Assembly: GCA_963922205.1 (NCBI GenBank)
Contig: CAWUHX010000071.1
Coordinates: forward strand, 1-64,000
DNA from: Romanomermis culicivorax
Taxonomy: Eukaryota; Nematoda; Enoplea; Mermithida; Mermithidae
DNA: 64,000 nt
Reading direction: 5' to 3'
Shown: positions 11,500 through 22,391 of the stretch, in pieces
How positions within the stretch are numbered: position 1 is the first letter of the stretch
How the letters are laid out: every line of letters starts with the position of its first letter
Program-made: the position numbers and the translations under genes
Notes under the pieces: generated by a model
Seen by the model: the letters and a program-made list of their open reading frames with translations, nothing else
Databases searched by the model: none
Told to the model about the DNA's origin: nothing

Positions 11500-11960
11500 A
11501 CATAGGGCAAGTCCTTCAACCTCAAAAGAAAAAGGAAACAGACAAGGAAAAAAACTGAAAAGACAAAAAACAGAGAAAACGAAAAAAACAAAGCAGAAAA
11601 AAGAACAAAAAGGGAACAGATTACATAGAGAAAGAGCAAGAAAATGAGAAAAGGAAACAAAAGGGAAAAAGAGAAAAACATAAAAAACAAGGAAGAAAGA
11701 AAAGAACAAAGAGAGAAAGGAAAAAGAAAGAAAGGTGAAAGAAGCAAGAGAACAAAAATAACAACAGAACAAGAGAAAAAATAAAGGAAAAGAAAAGGAA
11801 ATGAGAGAAGAAACAAGAATAGAAAAGGTAAGAACAACAAAAAAGGAACAAAAAACAAAGTTAATGAAGTCTGGAAAAAAGTTGAAAATATGGCAAGGAA
11901 TTTAGAATCATAAAAAGTCAGTGGTTATTTTTCTTGTGGAAACAACAAAACGTACTTTTA
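11500..11960. repeat. Purine-rich arm of an inverted-repeat structure
   Basis: About 350 bases (11525-11875) are almost only A and G on the plus strand. The inner flank (11909-11945, containing AAAAAGTCAGTGGTTATTTT) is the reverse complement, with few changes, of 13579-13625 at the start of the pyrimidine-rich tract. The two tracts are therefore arms of one inverted repeat. Open frames here encode only Phe/Leu/Ser runs and are rejected as genes. Confidence 0.7.
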
Positions 11961-12502
11961 CAATAATACCTAAAAATTGCATTGGTCTGTTTGGGAAAAA
12001 TTTCTATCCATAGGATAATTATAGCAACAAATTATGAACTCGATGGGGGTTCTTCTGTTACAATTTTTTCCAAAATTATTATGAGCAGTTTCAAAATCAA
12101 TTATTCATTTTATGAAGGTTTAAAAACTATGCAACTCTTTGGCCGAGGGAATTGTTCATCAAAAACTGGGGGTTTTCTAGTTTTGTCTGCTCCCACAGGG
12201 CATATTTTCCATGAAGTAAGACTTCTTGGTTCTGTTGTTCTAGGCCCAGGAGAAAGAATTGCTCCATTATTGACTGACAGGACCATAATGGCTGTGATGT
12301 TGTGTTCAGAGATTTTTCATGGAAAGAAATTTTAATGTATATGTAGATAGAAAAGAATGGTCACCACTCACTTTCATTCTATGTCCGGTCCATTTCCTTC
12401 ATAGTCCGTAAGGTCCTGTCAATCAATAGTCCACAATTTTTTCCTCTTGGGAAGGGACATGAAACCAAGAAATCTTACTTTTGGAAGATGTCCCATATGA
12501 AA

Positions 12503-13343
12503 CATACATGTAATGGAGCCCCGAGGTCTGGGGGGAGGTTGGGCGACTTTTTTGGGGCGGGGGGTCAGTAATTCCCAAAATTTTGGGGGGAGGGGTCTAT
12601 CAAGGAAAAAAATTCGATTTTTTCACAAAAAAAGTCCGAAAAATAGTAATTTTTCCCTAAAAACCGAAAAAAATGTATCCATGGCGTGAAGCGCCAAGAA
12701 AATTCACATTTTTTACCATTTTTCGTTCAAAAATTGACATTTTTAATCAAAAAATTGACATTTTTCAGTATTTTTCCAACCAAAAGTATGGGGGTCCCAG
12801 CGGCTACACTACCAGGCGAAACTAACCATCTATGCCGGTCGCGTCCAGGACGCGTCCGGAACGTGGATGCACCCAGGACGCGAAAAGCACACTATACTGA
12901 CAATAAAATTGACAGGCCGTGTGCTTGTGTCACACGAAGCCAAAGAATTTTGCTGATGCTTCCTTCTTACCTCTCTATAGAAAGCACACATTATTTACCA
13001 GGTATAAACAAAAGGTCAACTGTTGTCATACTGTAGGCCAAAACAAAGTGCATATCCACTACACATTATGAAAAAAATATGATTGACAGTTATTGCGTGA
13101 ATGTCAATTACTGTGAAAGATGAAAGTTTTCTTTGTGCTGCCGAAAAAGACGCGTTCCGGACGCGACCTGGACACGTTCTGGACGCGAATTTTTGAGGGA
13201 TAGTTTCGCCTGGTAGTGTACTATATGGCTAGCCATTGGATTAGAAAATCCTGGGGGGCGGTCGTCCAATGGCTAGCCAAAGCCCAGGTCGAAGATTTCT
13301 GGGGGGGGGTTATCATAGCACTTCCCCCCCAATTAGATGTATG
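12503..13343. mobile_element. hAT-like non-autonomous element, TSD ATATGAAA
   Basis: Flanked by the perfect 8-bp duplication ATATGAAA (12495-12502 and 13344-13351). Ends are CATACATGTAA and its near-complement TTAGATGTATG, followed by G-rich subterminal DNA. The same family occurs at 29233-29686. It contains a nested TA-flanked element at 12807-13218. No transposase is visible. Confidence 0.88.
12807..13218. mobile_element. TA-flanked MITE (Tc1/mariner-like target) nested in a hAT element
   Basis: The terminal inverted repeat CACTACCAGGCGAAACTA is perfect over 18 bp at both ends and flanked by TA. The related empty site at about 29566 (GGCTACCATATGG) shows what the host looked like before insertion. 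Subterminal GGACGCG/CGCGTCC motifs extend the inverted similarity imperfectly to about 80 bp. Too short to encode a transposase. Confidence 0.85.
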
Positions 13344-13574
13344 ATATGAAAGCAAATAAAAACGATTGCATTGAAGTGAAAACCCTCAGTTTTTAAATAT
13401 AATCCCTTGAAGCAAAGCACTTATCGATCTTGATCAGGGGGATCATGTACAACAAATATGCACACAGTAACAGAAAAACCTATTATCGGGTTCATGACTT
13501 ATTGCTATTACTTTCCTATGAAAACAATTTAACCAACCCAGACCCTTGTGATTTTTACGTTTTATTGTTGCGGT

Positions 13575-14345
13575 GCATTTCTGTAGCTTCCACAAGAAAA
13601 AGAACCACTGCATTTTTATGATTCCAAATTCCTTGTCCTATTGTCAACTATTTTTCAGACTTCAATGTTCCTTGTTTTTTGACTTCCCTGTTTTCTTGAC
13701 TTTTCTATGTTTTTTGTTCCTTTTTTTGTTGTTCTTACCTTTTCTTTTTTTCTTCTTCTATCATTTCCTTTTCTTCTTTATTTCTTCCTCTTTTGTTGTC
13801 CTTTCATTCTTTTTGTTTTTTAATTATTCATTTTTGGTTTCTTCTTTTCGTTTCTCTTCTTTATTTCCTTTTTTGTCTGTTTTTCTTCATCTCTCCTCTT
13901 TTTTGCTTTTTTTCTCATTTTGTTGTTCTTTCTCTTCGTTATTTGCTGCTTTCCGCTTCTTCTTTTCCTTTTATTATTATCATCTTTTCTATTTCCTATC
14001 CCTTTCTTTTTGATATTTAGCTTTTGTTCTTTCTTTTTTATTCTTTTCTTTTTTTGTTTTTCTTTGTTAACGTTTATTCTGTTTTTTTTCGTCTTACTTC
14101 GTGCTCTGTATTTTTTTCTACTTCTATTTTTGTTCTGTTGTTTCTCTGTGTTCCGCTTTTTGTTTTTTGTATACTTTCTCTTTTACTTCTTTAGTTTTTC
14201 ACCTTTCTTCCTTGTTTTTTGTCCCCTCTGTGTTTTTTTTATTTTTGTTTTTAGTTCGTTTTTATGGTTTTGTTTCCTTTCTTATTTCCTGTTGTTTCTT
14301 TTTCTTTTAATCCTTCCAATTTTTATTTCCTTGACAGAAGGTTTA
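13575..14345. repeat. Pyrimidine-rich arm of an inverted-repeat structure
   Basis: About 690 bases of nearly pure T and C on the plus strand (13655-14340), opposite in strand to the purine-rich arm at 11500-11960, with a shared inner flank. The long open frames that result consist of Phe, Leu, Ser and Cys and are low-complexity artefacts. Confidence 0.7.
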
Positions 14346-14399
14346 ACTTTTCAGTAAAGTTTGATGAATTTTCAGTCAGACTTTCCACGAAAGTGAAAG

Positions 14400-14640
14400 A
14401 AAAATTTTGGGTTTTCATACTGAAAAGATGCATTTTGGTGCATTTATGGATGCCCAAATCTCAAAATTTTCCAGCGCTTCGTGCGAGTTATAATTTTAAT
14501 AATCTTTACTATTTATTACCAAGCTCAGGCGCGGCTTTAGCATATCTACCTTCACTTACCATTTAATCTTTAATAGTTTTCATCATCTTAAACGTATTAT
14601 TTCACGTTTAATTTGCAGTCTTGAATATTATATCTTTATA
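14400..14640. repeat. Dispersed repeat, inverted copy at about 28970-29145
   Basis: The block with AAAAGATGCATTTTGGTGCA, a GCGC-containing segment, and TAATAGTTTTCATCATCTTA followed by AACGTATTA reappears in reverse orientation at 28975-29145 inside the large hAT element. Confidence 0.65.
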
Positions 14641-15620
14641 ATTGATAAAAATCAGCATTTTTTCCTTCATAGATTTTTTGAGAAGGAGAAAAAATTTTTT
14701 GAGAGAAGAAAAAAAATTTTTGAGACAATTTTTTTTTCTTCACAGTGATTTTTTTTTTGTGCCACAACATGGTTTTCGGCACAAAAGAATTTAGAATGGC
14801 ACAAAAATTTTTGAGTGTTTGTGCCAATTGGCACAAAATTTTGGCTGGTCAAACATTAAATCTCTTTGATTTTTAGACGTTTTAGGGGCTGAAAATGCAA
14901 AAAAATTATAATATTTATTACTTGTATATTTGACCTGAGAGCGAACTAGTTCTCTTCAAACAGTGTATTAGTATCGCTGCAGCAAATTTTAGCTGTCAAT
15001 GACTAATGAATCGGAAGAAATTCTGAATATTCTCTGTTTATTCTCTGATTTAAAACTAAAATTCTTACTTTTTGTATTTGATTGATTCAAATATTAAAAA
15101 ATCGATATCGTTGGTATACGATGTTTCGACCAAAAATTTACAATGTTCTTGACTTTATCTCCTTTAATCTCTACATTGTTGTTAGAATAGATATTTGTAA
15201 TCGAAAATTGAATCATTATATTAGTTCCCCGAACAATTCTACAGTTATATTTAAACTTTCTCAGCATTCCATTTCTTTTTGAGTCGTCCTGAACCATTTT
15301 CTTTCACAGTTCATCCTAATCTCACTGACATGGTTAGCTGAAAAATGGCACGATTTCTAGAAAAGAATTAATGTGTTAAATTTAAGCGTATAACATTTTT
15401 ATCAAGCTTTTGGGTTTGGCCTGAAACCTTTCCGCAGTTTTCAGTATGTTTCCAGTAGAAAAAAAAATATTTGTGCCATTGGCACAAATTTTTTTGCCCT
15501 CTTGTTCCAATTGGTACAAACAGGTTTTTTTTGCACAGGCCAGGTTGTAATGTTTTTTTTTCTCGGTGAACACTTTTTTTTCTTGATGAAATTTTTTTTC
15601 TTGTGAAAAATTTTTTTTCT
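14640..15620. repeat. TTGTGCC/GGCACAA repeat region with a perfect palindrome
   Basis: Several TTGTGCC and GGCACAA motifs lie among A/T runs at 14750-14850 and again at 15465-15535. The 20-bp perfect palindrome TTTGTGCCAATTGGCACAAA is at 14818-14837, and a one-base-shorter version at about 15470. A related block is at 62890-62945. Between 14850 and 15450 nothing is recognised. Confidence 0.6.
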
Positions 15621-15713
15621 CGATTTTGTCGATCTTGTCCACCATACTGTATGGCCTATCGATTTTTTGCAAGTTCCTTAACATGTAAAGTATATACAGC
15701 ATATAGGTATGGG

Positions 15714-16588
15714 CAGGCCTGTAAGCAGGGAGTAAAAAAAGGCAAAGGTAGGGGACCTTTGGTTTTTTTCAAGTCAAGTCATAAAAAAGAAAGTCAAGTC
15801 AAAAGTGTCAATTTTATGGTAAATTTGTTGTATGGTAACATACAACATTCCACCCGTAGGATTGATGTTGTAGCCAATCCATGGGTCCCGAACCCGGCCA
15901 TTTTGCATGAGTCCTGGTCGGGATGGTCACACCTACCTAGACATTGGCCAGTGGTGGGACAGCTCTGGCACCACCTAGGAAGCCCTTTAAGAAATTCAGT
16001 GAAAAGATGTGGGTATTAGTGTAGTATGTGCACCAGACTTTTTCGACGTTCATTTTTCCGCAAATTTTTTCGTCTCCGGTGGGTTTCGAACTGCAGACTG
16101 TTGCGTACGAAGCGAGCGCCTAACCCATTGAGGTAAACCATCCAACCTAACTGAGCTGCGATTTAATTCTTATACCATGAATAAATAATCATAAAATAAA
16201 TACAACTAAACTAATTTTAGAATAAGTGCAGGATAAATAATTTCTCAGAAAGTATAAATTTAATTTTGTAATTTGTAATGTGTAAAAAATTTGTAATGTG
16301 TAAAATTTGTAATGTGTGAAGTGTTATTTTTACTTTTTAAAGCTGTTAATTGCGTAGTTTTCATATTACTTTTTGAGTTTTATGTGAAAAGTGTACTGTA
16401 GAACGACATCGGCTTACTGTAGGAAAAAATTGACATGATTTTTGAACTCCACGATATCGATTTACCTAGGTTACTATGTTACATATGCAAATTTCACAAT
16501 GGTTCACAAAATATGAAGTCCGGTGCACGTACTACACTAATACCAAAGATGTGTGCTCCCCCCAAAAAACATCCTGGCTACAGGCCTG
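15714..16588. mobile_element. hAT-like element, TSD GGTATGGG / GGTATAGG
   Basis: Ends are CAGGCCTGTAAGCAGGGAG and its approximate complement CCTGGCTACAGGCCTG. The 8-bp flanks differ at one position (15706-15713 and 16589-16596). The same terminal family marks 57725-58666. It encloses a tRNA-like sequence. No transposase seen. Confidence 0.8.
16064..16145 (-). other. Degenerate tRNA-like sequence (possible SINE head)
   Basis: On the minus strand the order is a D-arm/A-box-like block (TTACCTCAATGGGTTAGGCGC), an anticodon-loop-like TTCGTAC and a B-box-like AGTTCGAAACC. The T-stem and acceptor stem do not pair properly, so this is a relic or a tRNA-derived repeat, not a working tRNA gene. Confidence 0.35.
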
Positions 16589-16948
16589 GGTATAGGAAAT
16601 GTGGGCGGAATGTACAACGTGCATGTATACATGAAGTATAAGATAGCCTAAACTGATATTAGTGTAAAGATGACCAACTGCCCCAGAGTAATGTTTAGGG
16701 CGAAGCCGAGCCATGCCCGACAGTGACATCTGAAAAATGAAACCCATTCTGACAGCTGTACACAGAGTGTATTCAAGCATGGGTGTTTTTTTCGGCATGT
16801 ACTGGTTAACAAATCCAAGTTTACACTTTGATACTTACAGTTTCAAAAAGGGATGGATTACTGGGGTGGGGAGACTTGCCCGTTTTTCTGTTACATGCAG
16901 AATTAGCTACAGTACATTGCATACACATACACGTTGTGTATACCTTAA

Positions 16949-17350
16949 GGCGGATTCATACTTCATCCGGATTTAAGGCAAAATTTTGTGTTCTCAATCA
17001 TGACGTTCGTTTAATTTAATAGTACAAAATTGCTAGATCAAGAATATCTTGTTCGTCTGACACCATCAACTAATAATTACGAGTAGACCTTAAAAATAAT
17101 ATTATATATATTTTCCATGCACCATTTCTCTTGAAACAAAATATTGAACAGATTTCAAAGTATTTAAACATAGTAAAATCAAGAATAAATTGTCATCCCA
17201 CCTTTCCCGCACCGAAAGAAGTATGAATTGCCATCACTTGCCGGATCGGCATTCCAATCGAAATTCCGATGCCGGAAGCCGGATTGCTGGACACTGAATG
17301 CCGGAAGCTAAAAATAACTTGCCGGACGCCGGATGAAGTATGAATCCGCC
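16949..17350. mobile_element. TTAA-flanked MITE with 22-bp perfect inverted ends
   Basis: GGCGGATTCATACTTCATCC at the left is matched perfectly by its complement at the right. Each end is bounded by TTAA (16945-16948 and 17351-17354), the target duplication typical of piggyBac-like elements. Internal GCCGGA motifs and a second GAAGTATGAATT lie near the right end. Non-coding. Confidence 0.82.
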
Positions 17351-17728
17351 TTAACACGTTATAAAATAGAAAAAATTTGATAGGCCATAAAGTGCATAAG
17401 TACCGAAAATCCTTGCTTGCTTCCAAAAAAGGGTGGATGCCTTCACTGATTTTCTAGTTGTCGATACAAACCTTGAAATCTAAATTACGTTTTCCTCTGA
17501 AGGTTTTCAAATTTTACCCCAAAAAGTCTGTGACTCAAAGTTTATATTTTTGGAAGAGTAGTAACGACAGACAAATCTAACTTGACTTATATAGAAAACG
17601 GAATACATTTACAATGCAACCTAAATATCGGTCTATCTGTAGAGTGGGGGATTACTGAAATGCGATTTGTGCCACAAGTGCGGCTTCTTGTCCCATAATG
17701 ACAATTTTACGATCATTTCTGATTGCAG

Positions 17729-17813
17729 GGTGGCGGAATGAATGACAGCGGCTCCAACTCTTCGGATGTAGCAAATTACATTGACGCAACACCCAGCGCT
17801 GTCAGCTTCACTG
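17729..17813 (+). CDS. PTP-like gene, first recognised exon (juxtamembrane)
   Basis: Acceptor TTGCAG at 17728, donor GTGAG at 17814, ends in phase 1. Encodes a Gly/Asn/Ser-rich piece ending SAVSFT. The phase fits the next exon exactly. Confidence 0.65.
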
Positions 17814-20800
17814 GTGAGATTTTATTATTTTTCCATTGTATTATTGGCAACAGCAAAATTACAAACGTTCGTTTTTCGGTTTTTCATTCTGTTACTCATT
17901 GTTAAGCAGTAGGTGTGTGCAACATGATGATGTGCTGGTATTTTTAAGCAGCAAAAGAGTTCAGTCAACCACGTCGTTGACCGGGCTCCTTTTCTACCGG
18001 GCCCAGCCTTGCTTGGCCTATAAGCTATAGACTATACCTGGTAAGTATGATCAGCAAAAAGTTGCCAGGACAGAAACTCATACAAGCCTGAAATCAAATA
18101 CTTTCAATATTAATTTAATTCTTTATCTGGTGATCGTGAGTCATTTGTAGGAGTACGTAATCACCAGGTGACTAACTTCTAAGATTTTGTTCCTTTAGTG
18201 GTATGAAAGTTTGGCTGACTTTCCATAATTAATGAATATTGGTGCACTGTTTGTTGAGGTTTTAACCATCTTCCGCTTTTTAGATCAAATCAGATGAATA
18301 GTCATCAGATTAGCGTTCTTAGCATGACAGATTTCAGCTCTGCAGTAGAAACTCTGCAGTGCCGCTCAGTCAATTAAACGTTAAATATTAATATTAAAAT
18401 CGTCCATCATTTTTTCTATGCTTTAAACTCATCATGCAATTAAGTAACTGCCAAAAAAGGAAGCTATAATGAATCTTGAGATATAGACAGTGACCAACTC
18501 ATTCCACAACTATTACCATTTGAACATTTTTGACTATGACTAGCTGCATTTTCAAATTGTAATGAAATTAGCATAATTTATTGAAATTACGCTTGATAGT
18601 GATTAAAATCATAAATACTTTCCGACTGATAGAATTCCTAAGAAGAAATTCACTGCCGAAACAACTGGATCTCGTCGTTATCCTTGTTATCAGGAATCTT
18701 AAAATTTTTTCATTCGAGAAGGTGACATCCAGCTTGTTAGGAGTGGCCACAGCAGCCACCTCAACTACGAACTGTCACAAATTATCTACGTTTCAGAGAG
18801 CATTTCTCACGTTGCTCGGTTGGCTCAACATATTAATATGAAGCAAGCCATGCCAGATCAAGACTAGTTTACAAATTTAAAAGTACGTAATCAATTTTAT
18901 GCAAAGAAAAAATGAAGATTTCAGGTTGATGATAAGTGTGTCAAAACTACTGACATTAGTAGATTTCTTATTTGGCTGTCTGTTGTGAATTGCATTATTG
19001 CTTCTTCAAAGGGAATTATGTATACTATTTGATCTGATACATGTTTAAATTGGAACAAATGGCCCGAATAAGGTCCGACCGTTTTTCCACTGGCCCGGAC
19101 TGCCCAGTCGATCACTGGTCAACCGGCTAGTACAAAAGAAAATCAGCTAGAAATTAATCATTTTTTTCACAAATTTAGACATACAACGGAAATCAAGTCA
19201 ATTTCGAGTTGAGAACAAGAACCAAAAATTTGGATTCTTCGACCGGCTAGAACGTCGGTCATTGTCCACTATCGTTGAACAGTGTCCTAAAGACATACCT
19301 AATGTCTCGAGACAAATCTGACAACAAAAAAAAACAATTTTCCGTGATGGGTATTTTTTCAAGTCAGATGTAATTGTGCGTGGAAAAAATTCTCGGGTGG
19401 TTGAGTGGCCTTGGCCTTTTTATTCCCTCCTGTAAATCTCAGGTTTAAGGGTTGTCAGATTTTCGAGTCCTGGTTGTCTGTTTTCAGAGCTGATTGTATC
19501 AGTCTTCCAGCTGTTCGAGATAGTATTGTGTAACTGATTGAAAACATGACACATAAACATATTGCACATGTATGTACCATATGTGCATCTATGGTCAGAT
19601 ATTTTTGACTTTCAGGAGTCTACTCTTCTTCTAGATTTCATACATCCAATTACTGCACGCTTTCTCTATACACTGTAGATTTTTCGTTTCGAATCATCTT
19701 TTTTCAGTTACAATCGTTTGTTTGGGCGTTATTTTTACATTGTTAGCGGTCGTTTTAACGTATTGGACGCACTATGGCCTTAAAAGAAAATTCTCGCAGC
19801 AAATTTCTATAGAGGATCAACAGAAAAGTAGTGATACGCCATTATTTCAAAATTTCACCCATCTTTCGATTCATAACTCATTTTCATTACACTCTGCCTG
19901 AAGTGAGTGCAATTTACACGCGTGTATAAAATGCATGCTTATCGATTTTTTGCGCAACAAACATTTCGAGGAAAGCATAATGTAGAAAAAAGCCTCACCA
20001 TAATCAAATTCACTGCTTAGTCATGTTGTCACGTCCTATGTAGTTGGTCGAAAATCACGGAAAAATTATAAAATCTAAAAATTTCGGGCCGGGCCGGACC
20101 GACCTATTTTTTTAAAAGTCCGAGAAAGCCCGAAAAATTTTGATGTGCAAGTTATAGTTTTTGATTATGTTCGTTGTGAAAACTGTATCAAATAGATTTT
20201 GTTTGTGACACCTAATCTTTTTCAGTGTACCTGAAGAAAACCAAAAGATTTTCGATTTTTAAATTTTTTTTAAAACCAAAAGCCATGGACATAGTAGCCA
20301 TAGCTCGGCCCGACCAACAGCGCTCTTTACCCATACTCTTTCTTCTCCGATTCCGTTTTTTTGCTCTACCAAATGAAATTGCATATTCACAAAATTTTAA
20401 GACACGATTTCTGAGAGGATTCAACTGAGTTGTGATAAGTAAAAAATTAGCCCTACCTGAAAACCATATATTTGGCGTAACTTGATGCGCTAGGAACGAT
20501 GTCTCATTTTTAAAATGAATCAAGTTTTGATTCTCTCACAATAAAGGTCGAAATTATCAGAAAATGTAATTATAAGATGGTATCCATACTCCAAGTCCTA
20601 CGATCCTGTAGCAGTACATGAATTTCCATAATTATTTGTCAGCAGGTAAAAGACATCCTACTATTGCATAGGGAATTTTTCGGTGCTTCTGAGCTTTAAC
20701 AGTAGATAAGGTTATTTTTGTGAAAAAATGACAATTTTCGCTCTCAAAATTTGATGTTTCGAGCACCAGGCCCATCGATTGGCCTTATATTGGGTAACTT

Positions 20801-22391
20801 TTCAGTACACGATGTCTGACGTACCTAAACTTGCAAAAGTTGAAAGGACTGTATGTGAAAAATCGAAAATTGTTAATTGTCTTACTGTAGCTATGCGAGT
20901 TTTGATTTTCAACGAAATGAATATCATTTTCGTTCCTGGCGCATCAAGTTACAGCAAATATGTGATTTTCAGGTAAGGTTAATTTTTTACTTATCACAAC
21001 TCTCTGTATGAGAAGCTAATTTTCTCAGAAAGTGTGTCTTAAAATCGGATTTTCGGGTGGGCTTCGGGCCTCAAGGTTAAAGCCCGATTTCGTACTCGGC
21101 GGGGTTCGGACTTCTTAAAAAAATTTTCGGGCCGGGCAGGAAATTTCAAGCCCGATTCAGGCCATACTTCAGAGCTCATAATTTTTTTATATTTCAATTT
21201 TTGACTTTTCATAATCATATACTTGTATGTGGTCGAAATTTACTAAAAAGTAATTAAAGTTGTTTATCATATCATTATTTTTTAGCCATATTGATCAGAA
21301 AACCGAACAACGAGTTATTAAGCGATTTCAAAAAATTTAGAGCAATTGATAGCGAGAATTTTCGTCAACAATTAACTTCGGTCGAATCAAAAAATGCCGA
21401 AGTCAATCGGCTCATTGATTTTTTGCAAAATCATTCGACGGACGAGGAACAAAAGCTTTCGGCCAAGAACTTTTATTTGCCTTATAGAAAGCTGTGTCGC
21501 ATACCGTGGATACCGTGCTATTTTAGTCAAAGTTTCGCGCCTTTCCATTGCAATTTAGTTTTGGATTTTTATAATCTTCCGTTATATTTATGTTCGGCGC
21601 CAACGTTAAGCGAAATAGCTGACTTTTGGAACTTCATCTTGGCACAGAAAGTAGACTTTGTTTTTTTGTCTTGTTGAACTTTAAATGTATCAATTTTAGA
21701 TCGGAATCGTTGTTATCATAAGTAATGGCGGAAATGACTCTCATTCGGATATTTATACGCCCATCGTAGAAAACACGACCAAAATTTACGGTATCACGAA
21801 AGTGAAAAATATTCGCACCGTTAAGCATAGAATTTTCAATATTTATTCTATTAACGTACTTGAGCCGACAATTATAGAAGTAACACTTTGTTGGAAGTTT
21901 CAAAGGATTTTCTATGTAAAGTTCGGGAGATTCCTGACAATATTGTTGATGGAATCAAGTAGTAGTTTTTTTATCAGAACTTTTGAACGCATTTCATTTA
22001 TCTCAAAGCGTAGAGATTGAGAAAATCAAGAAAAACCTTAACTTTCCAGATACGCTTCATCCACTGCCACGGTATTTCTCCCACGAATGAATCTCAAGAA
22101 TTGAAAACGCTATTAACTTCGATCTCCAATAGTGTTGCTCAAACGTCCAAAGATTTTTTACGAAACGGAATTTTGTTACAGGACGCGACTGGCCTGGAAG
22201 AAAGCGTCGTTTTGGCCGCGGCTCACATCGGCTTGCAAACTCTTCAAAGCAGCGGTCAAATTAGCGTTTTGGCTTTGTGCCAATACATTCGCCGTTATAG
22301 ATTCGGAGCTTTAACATTTTCTCCAAAGTTACAAGATCTGGTGACTATTTTGTTCCATCTGTTGGCTTCAAACTATTTAATTGATGCTTAA
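17729..22391 (+). CDS. Receptor-type protein-tyrosine-phosphatase-like membrane protein, catalytically dead; 5' exons uncertain
   Basis: Exons 17729-17813, 19708-19902, 21286-21650, 21700-21915 and 22050-22391; splice phases agree at all four junctions (1,1,0,0). The product has a Ser/Asn-rich outer segment with NDS and NSS glycosylation sites, one membrane helix (exon 2), then a PTP-fold domain of about 325 residues. Fold markers are DFWNFILAQK followed by IGIVVIIS (compare DFWxMIWE...VIVML) and the terminal QYIRRYRF...LFHLL (compare the terminal QY-F helix). The loop normally reading HCSAGxGR reads QDATGLEE, and WPD is absent, so no phosphatase activity is expected. It could act as a ligand-sensing or scaffold pseudophosphatase, as IA-2-type or D2 domains do. 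An ATG at 17738 could be the start, or further exons lie upstream. An in-frame TGA lies at 19899-19901. Confidence 0.7.
19708..19902 (+). CDS. PTP-like gene, transmembrane exon, contains in-frame TGA
   Basis: Acceptor TTTTTTCAG. Encodes a hydrophobic helix (TIVCLGVIFTLLAVVLTYW) followed by basic residues (GLKRKF), the expected stop-transfer topology, and an acidic/Ser-rich tail. TGA at 19899-19901 is immediately followed by one base and the strong donor GTGAGT at 19903. A weaker in-phase donor (GTAGTG, at 19828) would skip the TGA. Confidence 0.65.
20040..21170. repeat. GGCCCG-bounded dispersed repeat in a PTP-gene intron
   Basis: Contains GGGCCGGGCC-type sequence at both sides (20085-20100 and 21055-21165). 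The segment around 20150-20400, with GTGACACCTAAT and CTGAAGAAAACCAAA, reappears in the same order at about 43080-43370. Non-coding repeat, probably a MITE; its exact ends were not resolved. Confidence 0.6.
21286..21650 (+). CDS. PTP-like gene, N-terminal half of phosphatase-like domain
   Basis: Acceptor TTTTTTAG, donor GTAGAC, phase 1 in and 0 out. Holds the N-terminal helices and a degenerate substrate-loop region, ending in the DFW motif. The following intron is only 49 bp. Confidence 0.75.
21700..21915 (+). CDS. PTP-like gene, central beta region
   Basis: Phase 0 at both ends, acceptor AATTTTAG, donor GTAAAG. Starts IGIVVIIS, the PTP strand normally reading VIVML, followed by a Tyr/Pro pair at the usual YWP position. 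Confidence 0.72.
22050..22391 (+). CDS. PTP-like gene, last exon with altered catalytic loop
   Basis: Phase 0, acceptor CTTTCCAG, stop TAA at 22389. Contains GILLQDATGLEESVVLAA where active PTPs have the HC(X5)R loop; both Cys and Arg are missing. The C-terminal helix (LQDLVTILFHLLASNYL) is normal for the fold. Confidence 0.75.
   Translation: MRFIHCHGISPTNESQELKTLLTSISNSVAQTSKDFLRNGILLQDATGLEESVVLAAAHIGLQTLQSSGQISVLALCQYIRRYRFGALTFSPKLQDLVTILFHLLASNYLIDA

Noticed and set aside
11454-11858. Long minus-strand open frames rich in Phe/Leu/Ser
   Set aside because: Product of a purine-rich tract; no domain, three overlapping frames equally open.
13573-14566. Several plus-strand open frames of up to 146 codons
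   Set aside because: Pyrimidine-rich low-complexity tract, matching the purine arm; not coding.
3110-19901. TGA read as a sense codon in this organism
   Set aside because: Sphingomyelinase and other frames do not need it, and element B has TAA, TAG and TGA breaks; ordinary decay explains the data.
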